Notes: generated from the sequence alone by a model not told the origin. Positions 1 through 5,333 are shown, counted from the first letter of the stretch. The stretch: DNA of 7,614 nt from an uncultured Pseudomonadota bacterium (GCA_902773285.1 CACYDS010000082.1:1-7614), one strand, 5' to 3'. A program made the numbers and translations.

Positions 1-10
1 AAATATAGCT

Positions 11-166
11 ATAGTATTAACTAATAGCCCCCCCCCGAATACATAACTTTTATTTATCATCTTCTTCTCCATTATAAAAAACCACTGGGAACAATCCCCT
101 CTAAGAAATAGATTATCACAGTTTGGGGGAGTATGCAAATTATCTCCAGCTATTAAATAATACTAT
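11..166. repeat. Imperfect 17-bp inverted repeat bounding a 156-bp AT-rich segment
   Basis: The arm at 11-27 (ATAGTATTAACTAATAG) and the arm at 150-166 (CTATTAAATAATACTAT) are inverted copies matching at 15 of 17 positions; a C-G pair (28/149) extends them by one. Inside lie a run of nine C (28-36) and a run of five G (125-129) that could also pair. No protein is encoded and I see no clear target-site duplication outside the arms. It could be the remnant of a small non-autonomous element or simply RNA secondary structure; AT-rich arms of this length can also arise by chance. Confidence 0.35.
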
Positions 167-224
167 GCCGGTCAAGGTCAGCGCCTGAATGGCTCTGAGC
201 ATATGCATACCTGGACAGGCCCAT

Positions 225-264
225 GGGCGCGATGTGGTAAAATATAAACATACCACATCGCACC
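225..264. repeat. Palindromic element, copy 1 (11-bp perfect hairpin)
   Basis: The arm GCGATGTGGTA (229-239) pairs perfectly with TACCACATCGC (251-261) around an 11-nt A-rich loop. It is preceded by GGGC (225-228) and followed by ACC. The same architecture recurs at 5123-5168, including the 5' flank GGGC, the unpaired C/A at the stem base, and the start of the loop, giving the shared 5' string GGGCGCGATRTGGTAARAT. Immediately upstream is a separate 10-bp perfect palindrome, GCCCATGGGC (219-228). Function unknown; candidates are a dispersed palindromic repeat or a structured RNA segment. Confidence 0.7.
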
Positions 265-297
265 ATCTATGATTTTTGTATGATCTGGTGCGTTTTT
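259..297 (+). terminator. Intrinsic-terminator-like stem followed by T5
   Basis: CGCACCA (259-265) pairs with TGGTGCG (286-292) in a 7-bp stem with a 20-nt AT-rich loop, followed directly by five T (293-297). The loop is longer than usual. The first three stem bases (259-261) are also the last three of the hairpin at 229-261, so the full forms of the two structures compete. It sits just before a promoter, so it may end a transcript entering from the left. Confidence 0.45.
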
Positions 298-302
298 GAA
301 AA

Positions 303-335
303 TTGCGTGCAAGGAAGGAATTTTTTTGCTATAAT
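303..335 (+). promoter_or_regulatory. Extended -10 promoter upstream of the nrdD-like small gene
   Basis: TGCTATAAT at 327-335 combines a perfect -10 hexamer (330-335) with the TGn extension. The -35 is poor: GTGCAA at 307-312 has the right 17-bp spacing but matches weakly, while TTGCGT at 303-308 is 21 bp away. Extended -10 promoters often tolerate this. The expected start of transcription, near 341-343, gives a short leader of about 27 nt to the ATG at 369. Confidence 0.55.
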
Positions 336-368
336 GAAATTGGGTTAAGTTTTTGGCAGTAAGATTTT

Positions 369-548
369 ATGAACAAGAATACGGTTAAGCTTAAGGACGA
401 GGAGCGCACGCACTGCGAAATTTGGACTAGGGTGATGGGATACTGTCGTCCAGTCTCATCTTTCAATAAAGGCAAGCAAAGTGAGTACAAGGACAGAAAG
501 TACTTTAAAGAGCAGTGTGACTGTGTGAAGCTTTCAAAAGTCGCGTAA
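369..548 (+). CDS. Small standalone NrdD C-terminal (glycyl-radical segment) protein
   Basis: This 59-residue protein resembles the extreme C-terminus of class III (anaerobic) ribonucleoside-triphosphate reductase. From residue 16 it reads CEIWTRVMGYCRPV, then FNKGKQSEYKDRK (32-44). The RVMGY stretch matches the RVxGY loop that holds the radical glycine in NrdD, which would make Gly24 the equivalent residue. The FN-GK--E---R tail is the family's C-terminal signature. Catalytic barrel, ATP-cone and the usual paired CxxC zinc motifs are absent; only Cys16, Cys26, Cys50 and Cys52 occur. Short proteins of this kind are often labelled anaerobic ribonucleotide reductase in proteobacteria, but their role is not settled, and this one cannot reduce ribonucleotides alone. 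ATG at 369 is favoured because an in-frame stop lies at 360-362. The ribosome site is weak. It has its own extended -10 promoter. Confidence 0.7.
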   Translation: MNKNTVKLKDEERTHCEIWTRVMGYCRPVSSFNKGKQSEYKDRKYFKEQCDCVKLSKVA

Positions 549-561
549 CTAACAGAAACAG

Positions 562-591
562 GCGTAGTGCTAGCTAAATAAAGCGCTACGC
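562..591. other. 9-bp hairpin downstream of the nrdD-like gene
   Basis: GCGTAGTGC (562-570) pairs with GCGCTACGC (583-591), including one G-U pair, around a 12-nt loop. It begins 13 bp after the stop codon of the small nrdD-like gene. No T-tract follows on either strand, so it is not a canonical intrinsic terminator. It could stabilise the 3' end of that mRNA. It also lies just before position 600, where the open frame of the next, apparently truncated gene begins. Confidence 0.45.
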
Positions 592-698
592 AAATATGAT
601 CTATAAGAGCGGAAGATAGCCCTGATGACAAATGGATAACTGCATCGCAATTCAAAGATAGTGTATATAAAGTAATTGCAAAAGCATTAGCTGACTGT

Positions 699-1364
699 AT
701 GTTGCAAAAGAATGAATTTATTGTAGATCAGAAAAAGCCAAATCCGAGAATAATACAATTCCAGAACAAAAATGTGGAAAGTTATGATCAGTCCAACTGG
801 AATGCAGTGTTGCTGTATAATTACTTGGCGCATATCATCAATGATCAATTTAATGTTGGTTTTGTATCAGGTAATACGAAGCCAGAAAACCGCAAGGCTA
901 TTCAATCAGAGGAAAAAGGTTTAAGATTCGTAGCCAAAATTGTAGAAGACGCATACGCTAAAAAGATGGGCAAGAAGAAATTACACGATTTCTTAGAAAA
1001 ATCTGTAAATGATCTCCATCGTTACTTTCGAGCTCTTGAATTCTATGTATTTCTGAGACGCATCGTATTTGAGCAAGACAATTATTTTGCAACCAGTAAA
1101 GATAATATCGTGCACAGCACGCGCAGCATACCATATATTAGCCCTGTACCGAAAAATCATGATGAGCATGGAAATGGACTATGGTCAAGAAATCCTTCTG
1201 TATCGTTGTGGAATGGAGATAAATATATATCTGCGTATCGATTCTATTTTGTCATAGAGGGCGAAAAAATAAAAAAATATCAAATCACGTTCAAAAAAGA
1301 CAAGAAGAAGAGGCATGATATATTGCTCAATGACTATTATGAAATAACCAAAATTTTAAATTGA
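699..1364 (+). CDS. Hypothetical protein, probably 5'-truncated
   Basis: I do not recognise this 221-residue protein. It has no signal peptide or membrane segment. Features are a central helical, charged section (about residues 65-130), a Gly/Trp/Asn-rich stretch near 148-173 and a lysine-rich segment near 189-205, overall basic. The frame stays open for 33 codons upstream of the first ATG, back to position 600, with protein-like composition (for example DDKWITASQFKDSVYKVIAK), until the TGA at 597-599. That extension has no ATG, GTG or TTG, and no Shine-Dalgarno sequence precedes the ATG at 699. The likeliest reading is a gene that lost its 5' end, now silent or expressed as a shortened product; the alternative is a real start at 699 with a poor ribosome site. 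The neighbouring genes give no functional clue. Confidence 0.5.
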   Translation: MLQKNEFIVDQKKPNPRIIQFQNKNVESYDQSNWNAVLLYNYLAHIINDQFNVGFVSGNTKPENRKAIQSEEKGLRFVAKIVEDAYAKKMGKKKLHDFLEKSVNDLHRYFRALEFYVFLRRIVFEQDNYFATSKDNIVHSTRSIPYISPVPKNHDEHGNGLWSRNPSVSLWNGDKYISAYRFYFVIEGEKIKKYQITFKKDKKKRHDILLNDYYEITKILN

Positions 1365-1486
1365 AAATTAACAATGAGCTTTTTGTAAATGAGCGTGAGA
1401 AATGCCGTAATGGATAGCACGCAGTATACACTGTAAAGGCAAAATTATATAAAATGAAATTAAGGAGATAAACGCGGCAGTTTGAG

Positions 1487-2530
1487 ATGAAATCGGTTGA
1501 TATAAGTAAAAATGAGAGATATGTAGAAATTTTCAAAAAACTCGTAGAAATATATGTTGAAACTGGAGAAGCTGTCGGATCCAGGACAATTGCAAAATCA
1601 ATAGAAAGCAATCTATCTCCAGCAACCGTGAGGAACGTCATGGCCGATTTAGAAGATTTGGGTATACTGAGTGCCGATCACACATCAGCCGGCAGGAAAC
1701 CGACAGAGAAGGGATGGCGCTTTTTTGTAAACACACTAGTTGAAACGGCTGATGCGTCTGAGCTGGAAATGACGGCACTAGAAAACGTAACAAAAAATGC
1801 ACAAGGAAAAAGTCTGGAATCAATTCTAGAACAGGCAACGGGTGTTTTGTCTGAATTAGCTAATTGCGCCAGCTTGATAAGAGTTCCGACAGTCAACTCA
1901 GAGGTGCGGCATATTGATTTTGTTTTGCTAAGCCCGGGGCGAGCCATCGTTGTTCTCGTGAATGAAAACGGAGTTGTGGAAAACAGGCTTATTGAGGTTG
2001 CACCCGCTGTTTCTGCAAGTGTACTTGAAAAAGCCACACGCTATATCAATACAAAGCTTTCCGGTAGCTCTTTAAGAGAAATTCAAACAAAACTACAGAA
2101 TGAATTAGATTATCAGAAAGAGGGCATAGAAAAGATTGTCAAAGAGGTCGTCGAACAAGGAATAGGTTATATAACCGATGAAATTATCGATGATAACGAG
2201 AATAAGATTATAGTTAAAGGACAAACAAATTTGATATCCAAAGCTGGTGAAATCTCGGATTTAGAAGAGCTTTTATGGAAACTTGACGAGAAAAAAATCT
2301 TGAAAGATCTAATAGATAAATCTATAGAAGGACAAGGAATTCAAATTTTTATAGGGGCAGAAACAAAAATTTTTGAAATGTCAGGATGTTCAATGATTAT
2401 TTCACCATATCAGAATGCGAAAAAAAATATTGTTGGAGCAATAGGAGTTATCGGTTCTTCTAGAATGAGTTATAGCAGGGTAATTACTTTGGTAGATTAC
2501 ACAGCAAAGCTTTTAGGCGGAATTGTTTAA
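1487..2530 (+). CDS. hrcA: Heat-inducible transcription repressor HrcA
   Basis: HrcA is the cytoplasmic repressor of groESL/dnaK-type chaperone genes; it binds CIRCE operators and depends on GroEL for activity. The 347 residues fit the family length. An N-terminal winged helix (about 15-80) shows the recognition region GSRTIAKSIESNLSPATVRN and the wing signature TSAGRKPTEKGWRFFV (66-81). A GAF-like domain with an inserted helical segment follows, ending in the characteristic GVIGSSRMSYSRVITLVDY. The ATG at 1487 gives the usual N-terminus. A good AAGGAG (1462-1467) lies 19 nt upstream, which is long; only a closer GAG precedes the start. No CIRCE sequence (TTAGCACTC-N9-GAGTGCTAA) is visible upstream, so autoregulation through CIRCE is not supported here. 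In many Alphaproteobacteria grpE follows hrcA; here a chpT-like gene does. Confidence 0.95.
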   Translation: MKSVDISKNERYVEIFKKLVEIYVETGEAVGSRTIAKSIESNLSPATVRNVMADLEDLGILSADHTSAGRKPTEKGWRFFVNTLVETADASELEMTALENVTKNAQGKSLESILEQATGVLSELANCASLIRVPTVNSEVRHIDFVLLSPGRAIVVLVNENGVVENRLIEVAPAVSASVLEKATRYINTKLSGSSLREIQTKLQNELDYQKEGIEKIVKEVVEQGIGYITDEIIDDNENKIIVKGQTNLISKAGEISDLEELLWKLDEKKILKDLIDKSIEGQGIQIFIGAETKIFEMSGCSMIISPYQNAKKNIVGAIGVIGSSRMSYSRVITLVDYTAKLLGGIV

Positions 2531-2628
2531 ATTTTTTTTGATGTATAGCTCCGTCACAGAATGTCTACCACAAAAGGAGAAATTTTTTATAAAATACTCA
2601 CAAGTTACCATGTTCGAAAAGGCTATTT

Positions 2629-3192
2629 GTGGAAAATGATACAAATTTGACTGTGGCAAAAATTTGTCACGAAATGGCAAATTATCTAAGTGTTTTGAAT
2701 TTTATTAAGGAAGACACCACAGCTAGTGCAACATGTGACTTAGGTGAGATGTATAAAATTATTGACCTCCTTGCATATACCATGGACTTTTTTAGAAACG
2801 TTTATACAGATAACATAGATTCAAAAGCTGTAATCAATTCCCTAAAAAAAATATATCTGTTAAAGGATATCAATCTTTTTATCACTAGTGGAAGTAGCAT
2901 GCATTCTCTTCCTGAAAAAGTCCAGGGGGCAATTTGCTGTATCCTATACACCATAATGAAATCCTCACAATCCGGAGATATCGTGGCGGTTTCAAGCGCT
3001 ACCGATAAATTCATAATAAATATCCCAGAAAATATAAACCTGTCAACAGAAGCTAGTAAAGCTTTATCTGGCACCACTCAAAGCAATGCGTTCAATATCC
3101 TTATAAATTATGCCCAAAACATTGCCAGCTTAGAAGGTTACAAAATTAAGTTAGAAGATAATTCAAGGCAGGTTGTGATATGGAAGCAATAA
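2629..3192 (+). CDS. chpT: ChpT-like histidine phosphotransferase
   Basis: This appears to be the histidine phosphotransferase that passes phosphate from the hybrid kinase CckA to the response regulators CtrA and CpdR in the alphaproteobacterial cell-cycle phosphorelay. The N-terminal helix has KICHEMAN (11-18), matching the family's L-C-H-D/E-L motif; His14 would be the phosphorylated residue. The rest fits the ChpT layout: a two-helix dimerisation hairpin (about 5-75), then a degenerate ATPase-like C-terminal domain ending in the family-like helix-strand around 143-166 (INYAQNIASLEGYKIKLE). At 187 residues it is a little short. GTG at 2629 is the only usable start, with AAAAGG (2617-2622) six bases upstream; the frame is closed by a stop at 2590-2592. 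Its 3' end overlaps trmB by 13 bp, suggesting translational coupling. The sequence is divergent, so the assignment rests mainly on the His motif and overall layout. Confidence 0.7.
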   Translation: MENDTNLTVAKICHEMANYLSVLNFIKEDTTASATCDLGEMYKIIDLLAYTMDFFRNVYTDNIDSKAVINSLKKIYLLKDINLFITSGSSMHSLPEKVQGAICCILYTIMKSSQSGDIVAVSSATDKFIINIPENINLSTEASKALSGTTQSNAFNILINYAQNIASLEGYKIKLEDNSRQVVIWKQ

Positions 3193-3869
3193 ATAGATTT
3201 GATGAAAAATTCTACGGCCGGATAAAAACACGCAATTTAACGAGTAGGCAGGAGTTGCTATACGAAACATTAATGCCGTCAGTTGAAATAAAATCATTTA
3301 CTGATATCGATGTCTCAAACTTTTCTCGTATCTATCTAGAGATAGGGTTTGGTAGTGGAGAACATATTGCACAGATGGCTATAAATAATCCTCGTGATTT
3401 GTTCATCGGATGTGAGCCATTTGTTAATGGAATTGCTTCACTTTTAGTAAAAATTGATACAAGTAATATAAAGAATATAAAAATCTATCCTGCTGATGCT
3501 AGAACATTTATCAGAGGTATTCCAAACTCCGCTTTATCTGGAGTCTTCTTGCTGTTTCCTGATCCTTGGCCCAAACGAAAGCACATAAAAAGACGTTTCT
3601 TACAAGAAAAAACAATCGCGGATATATACGACAAACTCAGGATCGGAGGTTTCTGGAGATTAGCGTCGGATCACAATGATTATAAAAACTGGATTGTAAA
3701 ATTATTCAATCAGGAGAAATTCAGGAATTGTTTTGAAATTAATACATTTGATCGAAAAACCAGACCAGATGTTACCATTTGGGCAAAAACAAGGTATGAG
3801 CAGAAGGCTACTAACGATATCTTGTATGTAGAGTGTATAAAAAATGGACGTTCTAATGAAATTGACTAA
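3180..3869 (+). CDS. trmB: tRNA (guanine-N7-)-methyltransferase TrmB
   Basis: TrmB uses S-adenosylmethionine to methylate N7 of guanosine 46 in the tRNA variable loop. All family landmarks are present in the 229 residues: the N-terminal FYGRIK segment (11-16), the SAM-binding motif LEIGFGSGEH (53-62), acidic Glu79 in GCEP, PADAR (104-108), the signature FPDPWPKRKHIKRRF (126-140) with Asp128, LASDH (161-165) and the terminal TRYEQKA (204-210). Length is normal and no key residue is missing. The ATG lies inside the end of the chpT-like gene, and its own 3' end overlaps the downstream XRE gene, so the three are probably cotranscribed. The protein starts directly in the family's N-terminal region, supporting this ATG. 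Confidence 0.96.
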   Translation: MEAINRFDEKFYGRIKTRNLTSRQELLYETLMPSVEIKSFTDIDVSNFSRIYLEIGFGSGEHIAQMAINNPRDLFIGCEPFVNGIASLLVKIDTSNIKNIKIYPADARTFIRGIPNSALSGVFLLFPDPWPKRKHIKRRFLQEKTIADIYDKLRIGGFWRLASDHNDYKNWIVKLFNQEKFRNCFEINTFDRKTRPDVTIWAKTRYEQKATNDILYVECIKNGRSNEID

Positions 3870-4230
3870 AAGAATAATCGGGACAGATAGAGATACTGTA
3901 GGCTTGCAAATACGGGCACGACGCAAAGAACTGAACATGACCCAAGGACAAGTTGCTAAGTTTGTGGGATGCTCGGCTCAACAAATTCAGAAATACGAAT
4001 CAGGGGTTTCCAAGATGACTATTCCTATCCTTTTTAAGGTATGTCAAGCTTTGCGCGCTCATCCCACAAGATTTTTATCAGGTTTCACTTTTGCCGAAGC
4101 TCAAGAAAGTGAGCACAATAGCAACATGGAAGCAAGATTGCTTAACGCATTTAGAACAGTCGAAAATGACAAGGTTAAAGAACGAATTGTTAACCTCGTA
4201 GAGGCGTTAATTTCGACCTCCACAATGTAA
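3844..4230 (+). CDS. XRE-family helix-turn-helix transcriptional regulator
   Basis: This 128-residue protein has a Cro/C1-type helix-turn-helix over about residues 19-75: VGLQIRARRKELNMTQGQVAKF, then CSAQQIQKYESGVSKMTIPILFKVCQAL, with the classic Q-Q-I-Q-K-Y-E recognition helix. A short variable tail (81-128) with a predicted C-terminal helix follows, probably for oligomerisation. Similar short XRE regulators with a Q-Q-V-Q-K-Y-E core are widespread in Alphaproteobacteria. Two in-frame starts are possible, ATG at 3844 or ATG at 3856; both overlap the end of trmB (26 or 14 bp), so translation is probably coupled. Its 3' end overlaps by 41 bp the convergent head-closure-like gene, suggesting mutual antisense transcription. 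Whether it regulates that phage-like pair is an open question. The target operator is not known. Confidence 0.88.
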   Translation: MDVLMKLTKRIIGTDRDTVGLQIRARRKELNMTQGQVAKFVGCSAQQIQKYESGVSKMTIPILFKVCQALRAHPTRFLSGFTFAEAQESEHNSNMEARLLNAFRTVENDKVKERIVNLVEALISTSTM

Positions 4231-4501
4231 TTGTGCCTTTAAGAAATTTGCCTTTGTATTCTGCTATTGGTGAAGTATAGATGTATTCAGCATCATTCCA
4301 TTCAAGCGCAGAAATCGGTATGTTTCTGAAGTTCGCCGGAAGCCTTGGCATGATGACCTCAAATGATTGGGACTGTATTGCTCTGATATAAGCACGAGTT
4401 TTTATCAATGTCTCAAACCGGTTCACTGTTGTTGTATCAGTTTCTATGGAATTTTTTAGCAGAGTTATTCTTTCTGTTAATTTTGGCATAATTGATTTCA
4501 T
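4190..4501 (-). CDS. Probable phage/GTA head-tail adaptor (head-closure) protein
   Basis: This 103-residue protein directly follows the head-tail connector gene with an 11-bp gap and has a good ribosome site (AGAGGA) just before its ATG. Size and order match the connector-adaptor pair of siphophage-like modules and of the Rhodobacter-type GTA (genes g6 and g7). The sequence itself is only weakly diagnostic: a likely beta-rich small protein, with an N-terminal ERITLL strand and an I-x-x-F-E-x-x-I-K-T-x-A-Y-I-x-A pattern similar to the opening of adaptor proteins. The role, closing the capsid portal for tail attachment, is therefore inferred mainly from context. Its stop codon (4190-4192) lies inside the convergent XRE gene. 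No further tail genes follow, so any particle function needs partners elsewhere in the genome. Confidence 0.5.
   Translation of the reverse strand: MKSIMPKLTERITLLKNSIETDTTTVNRFETLIKTRAYIRAIQSQSFEVIMPRLPANFRNIPISALEWNDAEYIYTSPIAEYKGKFLKGTITLWRSKLTPLRG
4221..4235. other. Short perfect hairpin at the convergent gene end
   Basis: CACAAT (4221-4226) and ATTGTG (4230-4235) pair around a 3-nt loop that includes part of the XRE stop codon; CCTTT follows on the plus strand. It is too weak, and its T-tract too short, for a confident terminator, but it is the only candidate between the two converging genes. Confidence 0.25.
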
Positions 4502-4512
4502 AATTTCCTCTT

Positions 4513-5043
4513 CTAGTTAATATGTAACGTTCTATTTGAGTTTATAATGTGTTTTATATATTTCGATTCCAAAACATCTTCTTCAGAACACTCATATATG
4601 TTTTTTGCAATTTGCAACACGGCAAATTGAAGATCTTTGGGGATTTCTTTCTCCTTATCTGTCATTCCTGCAGTGTAGGTTATTTCGATTGGAAATTTCG
4701 TACCATTCGTGATAACCAGAGTTTTTCCTCGCTCATTCTTTACAGAATAAGATACATTTTCTTTATCCTTGTCGTTAATGATTCTTTGTACCGAAAGCAC
4801 ATTAATCACATGACTGACTGGAATTGGAATGCATCGGGTAGGAATCAAATCATTTCCGTAAAATGTATAGCAATATGTTTTTTTGAGTATTGGTTTGTCA
4901 ATATTTTTTTCTAAAATATCTGTTGCCATCAAAATGATCTCTTTTAAATACGTATCTTCATGATTATGATCAATTCTAAGATGTTCTTTTAGAACTTTGA
5001 GATCTAAAACTTGTTTATCAGATTGTTTTATTATTAAATTCAT
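4513..5043 (-). CDS. Phage/GTA-like head-tail connector protein
   Basis: This 176-residue protein fits the head-tail connector family (gp6-like / phiE125 gp8-like), which forms the ring below the capsid portal in siphophages and in GTAs. Diagnostic regions are the N-terminal LKEHLRID plus EDTYL (18-33), and the C-terminal IEITYTAGMTD...IPKDLQFAVLQIAKNIYE (119-151), typical of the family's closing helix. The ATG at 5043-5041 is preceded by AGAAAGGAAAA, a good Shine-Dalgarno. The frame is open for another 65 codons to a TTG at 5238, but that segment crosses strong hairpins and lacks family similarity, so I reject it as coding. Only the adaptor-like gene follows; portal, protease, capsid and tail genes are absent nearby. 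This suggests a split GTA locus or a prophage remnant. Codon use looks like the neighbours, which fits long residence. Confidence 0.78.
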   Translation of the reverse strand: MNLIIKQSDKQVLDLKVLKEHLRIDHNHEDTYLKEIILMATDILEKNIDKPILKKTYCYTFYGNDLIPTRCIPIPVSHVINVLSVQRIINDKDKENVSYSVKNERGKTLVITNGTKFPIEITYTAGMTDKEKEIPKDLQFAVLQIAKNIYECSEEDVLESKYIKHIINSNRTLHIN

Positions 5044-5078
5044 TTTATTTTCCTTTCTAAAAAAAATATTTCTAATTT

Positions 5079-5115
5079 GAGTCACAAAAGGCTTTTTCAA
5101 AGCCATTTGTGACTC
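5079..5115. other. Very strong hairpin just upstream of the connector gene
   Basis: GAGTCACAAA (5079-5088) pairs with TTTGTGACTC (5106-5115). After one A/A mismatch, GGCTTT (5090-5095) pairs with AAAGCC (5099-5104) around a 3-nt loop. On the minus strand the inner GGCTTT-GAA-AAAGCC is followed by TTTTG, so it could act as a small terminator, but in the full stem those T residues are base-paired. It lies 36 bp before the connector ATG, within the expected mRNA leader, where it could affect readthrough. Confidence 0.6.
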
Positions 5116-5122
5116 CGGTGGG

Positions 5123-5168
5123 GGGCGCGATATGGTAAGATTCTTAGAGGCTACCATATCGCACGCCC
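5123..5168. repeat. Palindromic element, copy 2 (11-bp perfect hairpin plus GGGC/GCCC clamp)
   Basis: GCGATATGGTA (5127-5137) pairs perfectly with TACCATATCGC (5152-5162) around a 14-nt loop; GGGC (5123-5126) can further pair with GCCC (5165-5168) across a 2-nt AC bulge. Compared with copy 1 at 225-264, one base pair has changed on both arms (G234-C256 there, A5132-T5157 here), while the loops differ freely. That is the pattern expected if the paired structure is maintained. Confidence 0.7.
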
Positions 5169-5173
5169 AGGTT

Positions 5174-5206
5174 CCCCCCCCACGCTTCGTTTCACTCTGC
5201 GTGGGG
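5174..5206. other. C-tract hairpin with an alternative partner
   Basis: CCCCACGC (5178-5185) pairs perfectly with GCGTGGGG (5199-5206) around a 13-nt loop. The same C-run (5174-5181, eight C) plus AC can instead pair with GTGGGGGG at 5118-5125, enclosing palindrome copy 2. The two pairings share bases and exclude each other. No T-tract follows on either strand. Confidence 0.5.
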
Positions 5207-5300
5207 AAAAGAATATACATTGTTTTTTTATTTTTCAAAAGGCGCCCAAATTGTACTGATTTCGCTTCAGCCTGTCAAGGTACGCTTCACTATCGCGCGC

Positions 5301-5333
5301 TTTTGGACATATCTATGCAGATACTGTCCAAAA
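5301..5333. other. 14-bp hairpin with a single bulge
   Basis: TTTTGGACA (5301-5309) pairs with TGTCCAAAA (5325-5333). After one bulged C (5324), TATCT (5310-5314) pairs with AGATA (5319-5323) around the tetraloop ATGC. There is no T-tract outside the stem on either strand, so it is not an ordinary terminator. It lies within the 428-bp gene-free segment and would be the first structure in a minus-strand transcript starting near 5397. Confidence 0.55.

Noticed and set aside
171..178. GTCAAGGT shared with 5274-5281
   Set aside because: An 8-base match with different order relative to the palindromes; expected by chance at this scale.
160..297. Possible SRP, tmRNA, 6S or riboswitch RNA
   Set aside because: The region is structured, but I found neither the SRP GGAAGGAAGCA-type loop, nor a tRNA-like end, nor any riboswitch core I recognise.
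329..655. 108-codon minus-strand frame
   Set aside because: It lies antisense to the NrdD-like gene, whose family motifs are clear, and it has no recognisable domain or ribosome site.
1678..2037. Minus-strand frames inside hrcA (also 1638-1838 and 1327-1641)
   Set aside because: They are shadows of the hrcA reading frame; the HrcA motifs are on the plus strand.
4549..4914. 121-codon plus-strand frame opposite the connector gene
   Set aside because: Phe/Cys-rich composition typical of antisense to an AT-rich gene; the connector family motifs are on the minus strand.
5301..5333. Rho-independent terminator for murJ
   Set aside because: The stem is strong, but no T-tract follows it outside the stem on the minus strand, and it lies about 140 bp beyond the murJ stop.
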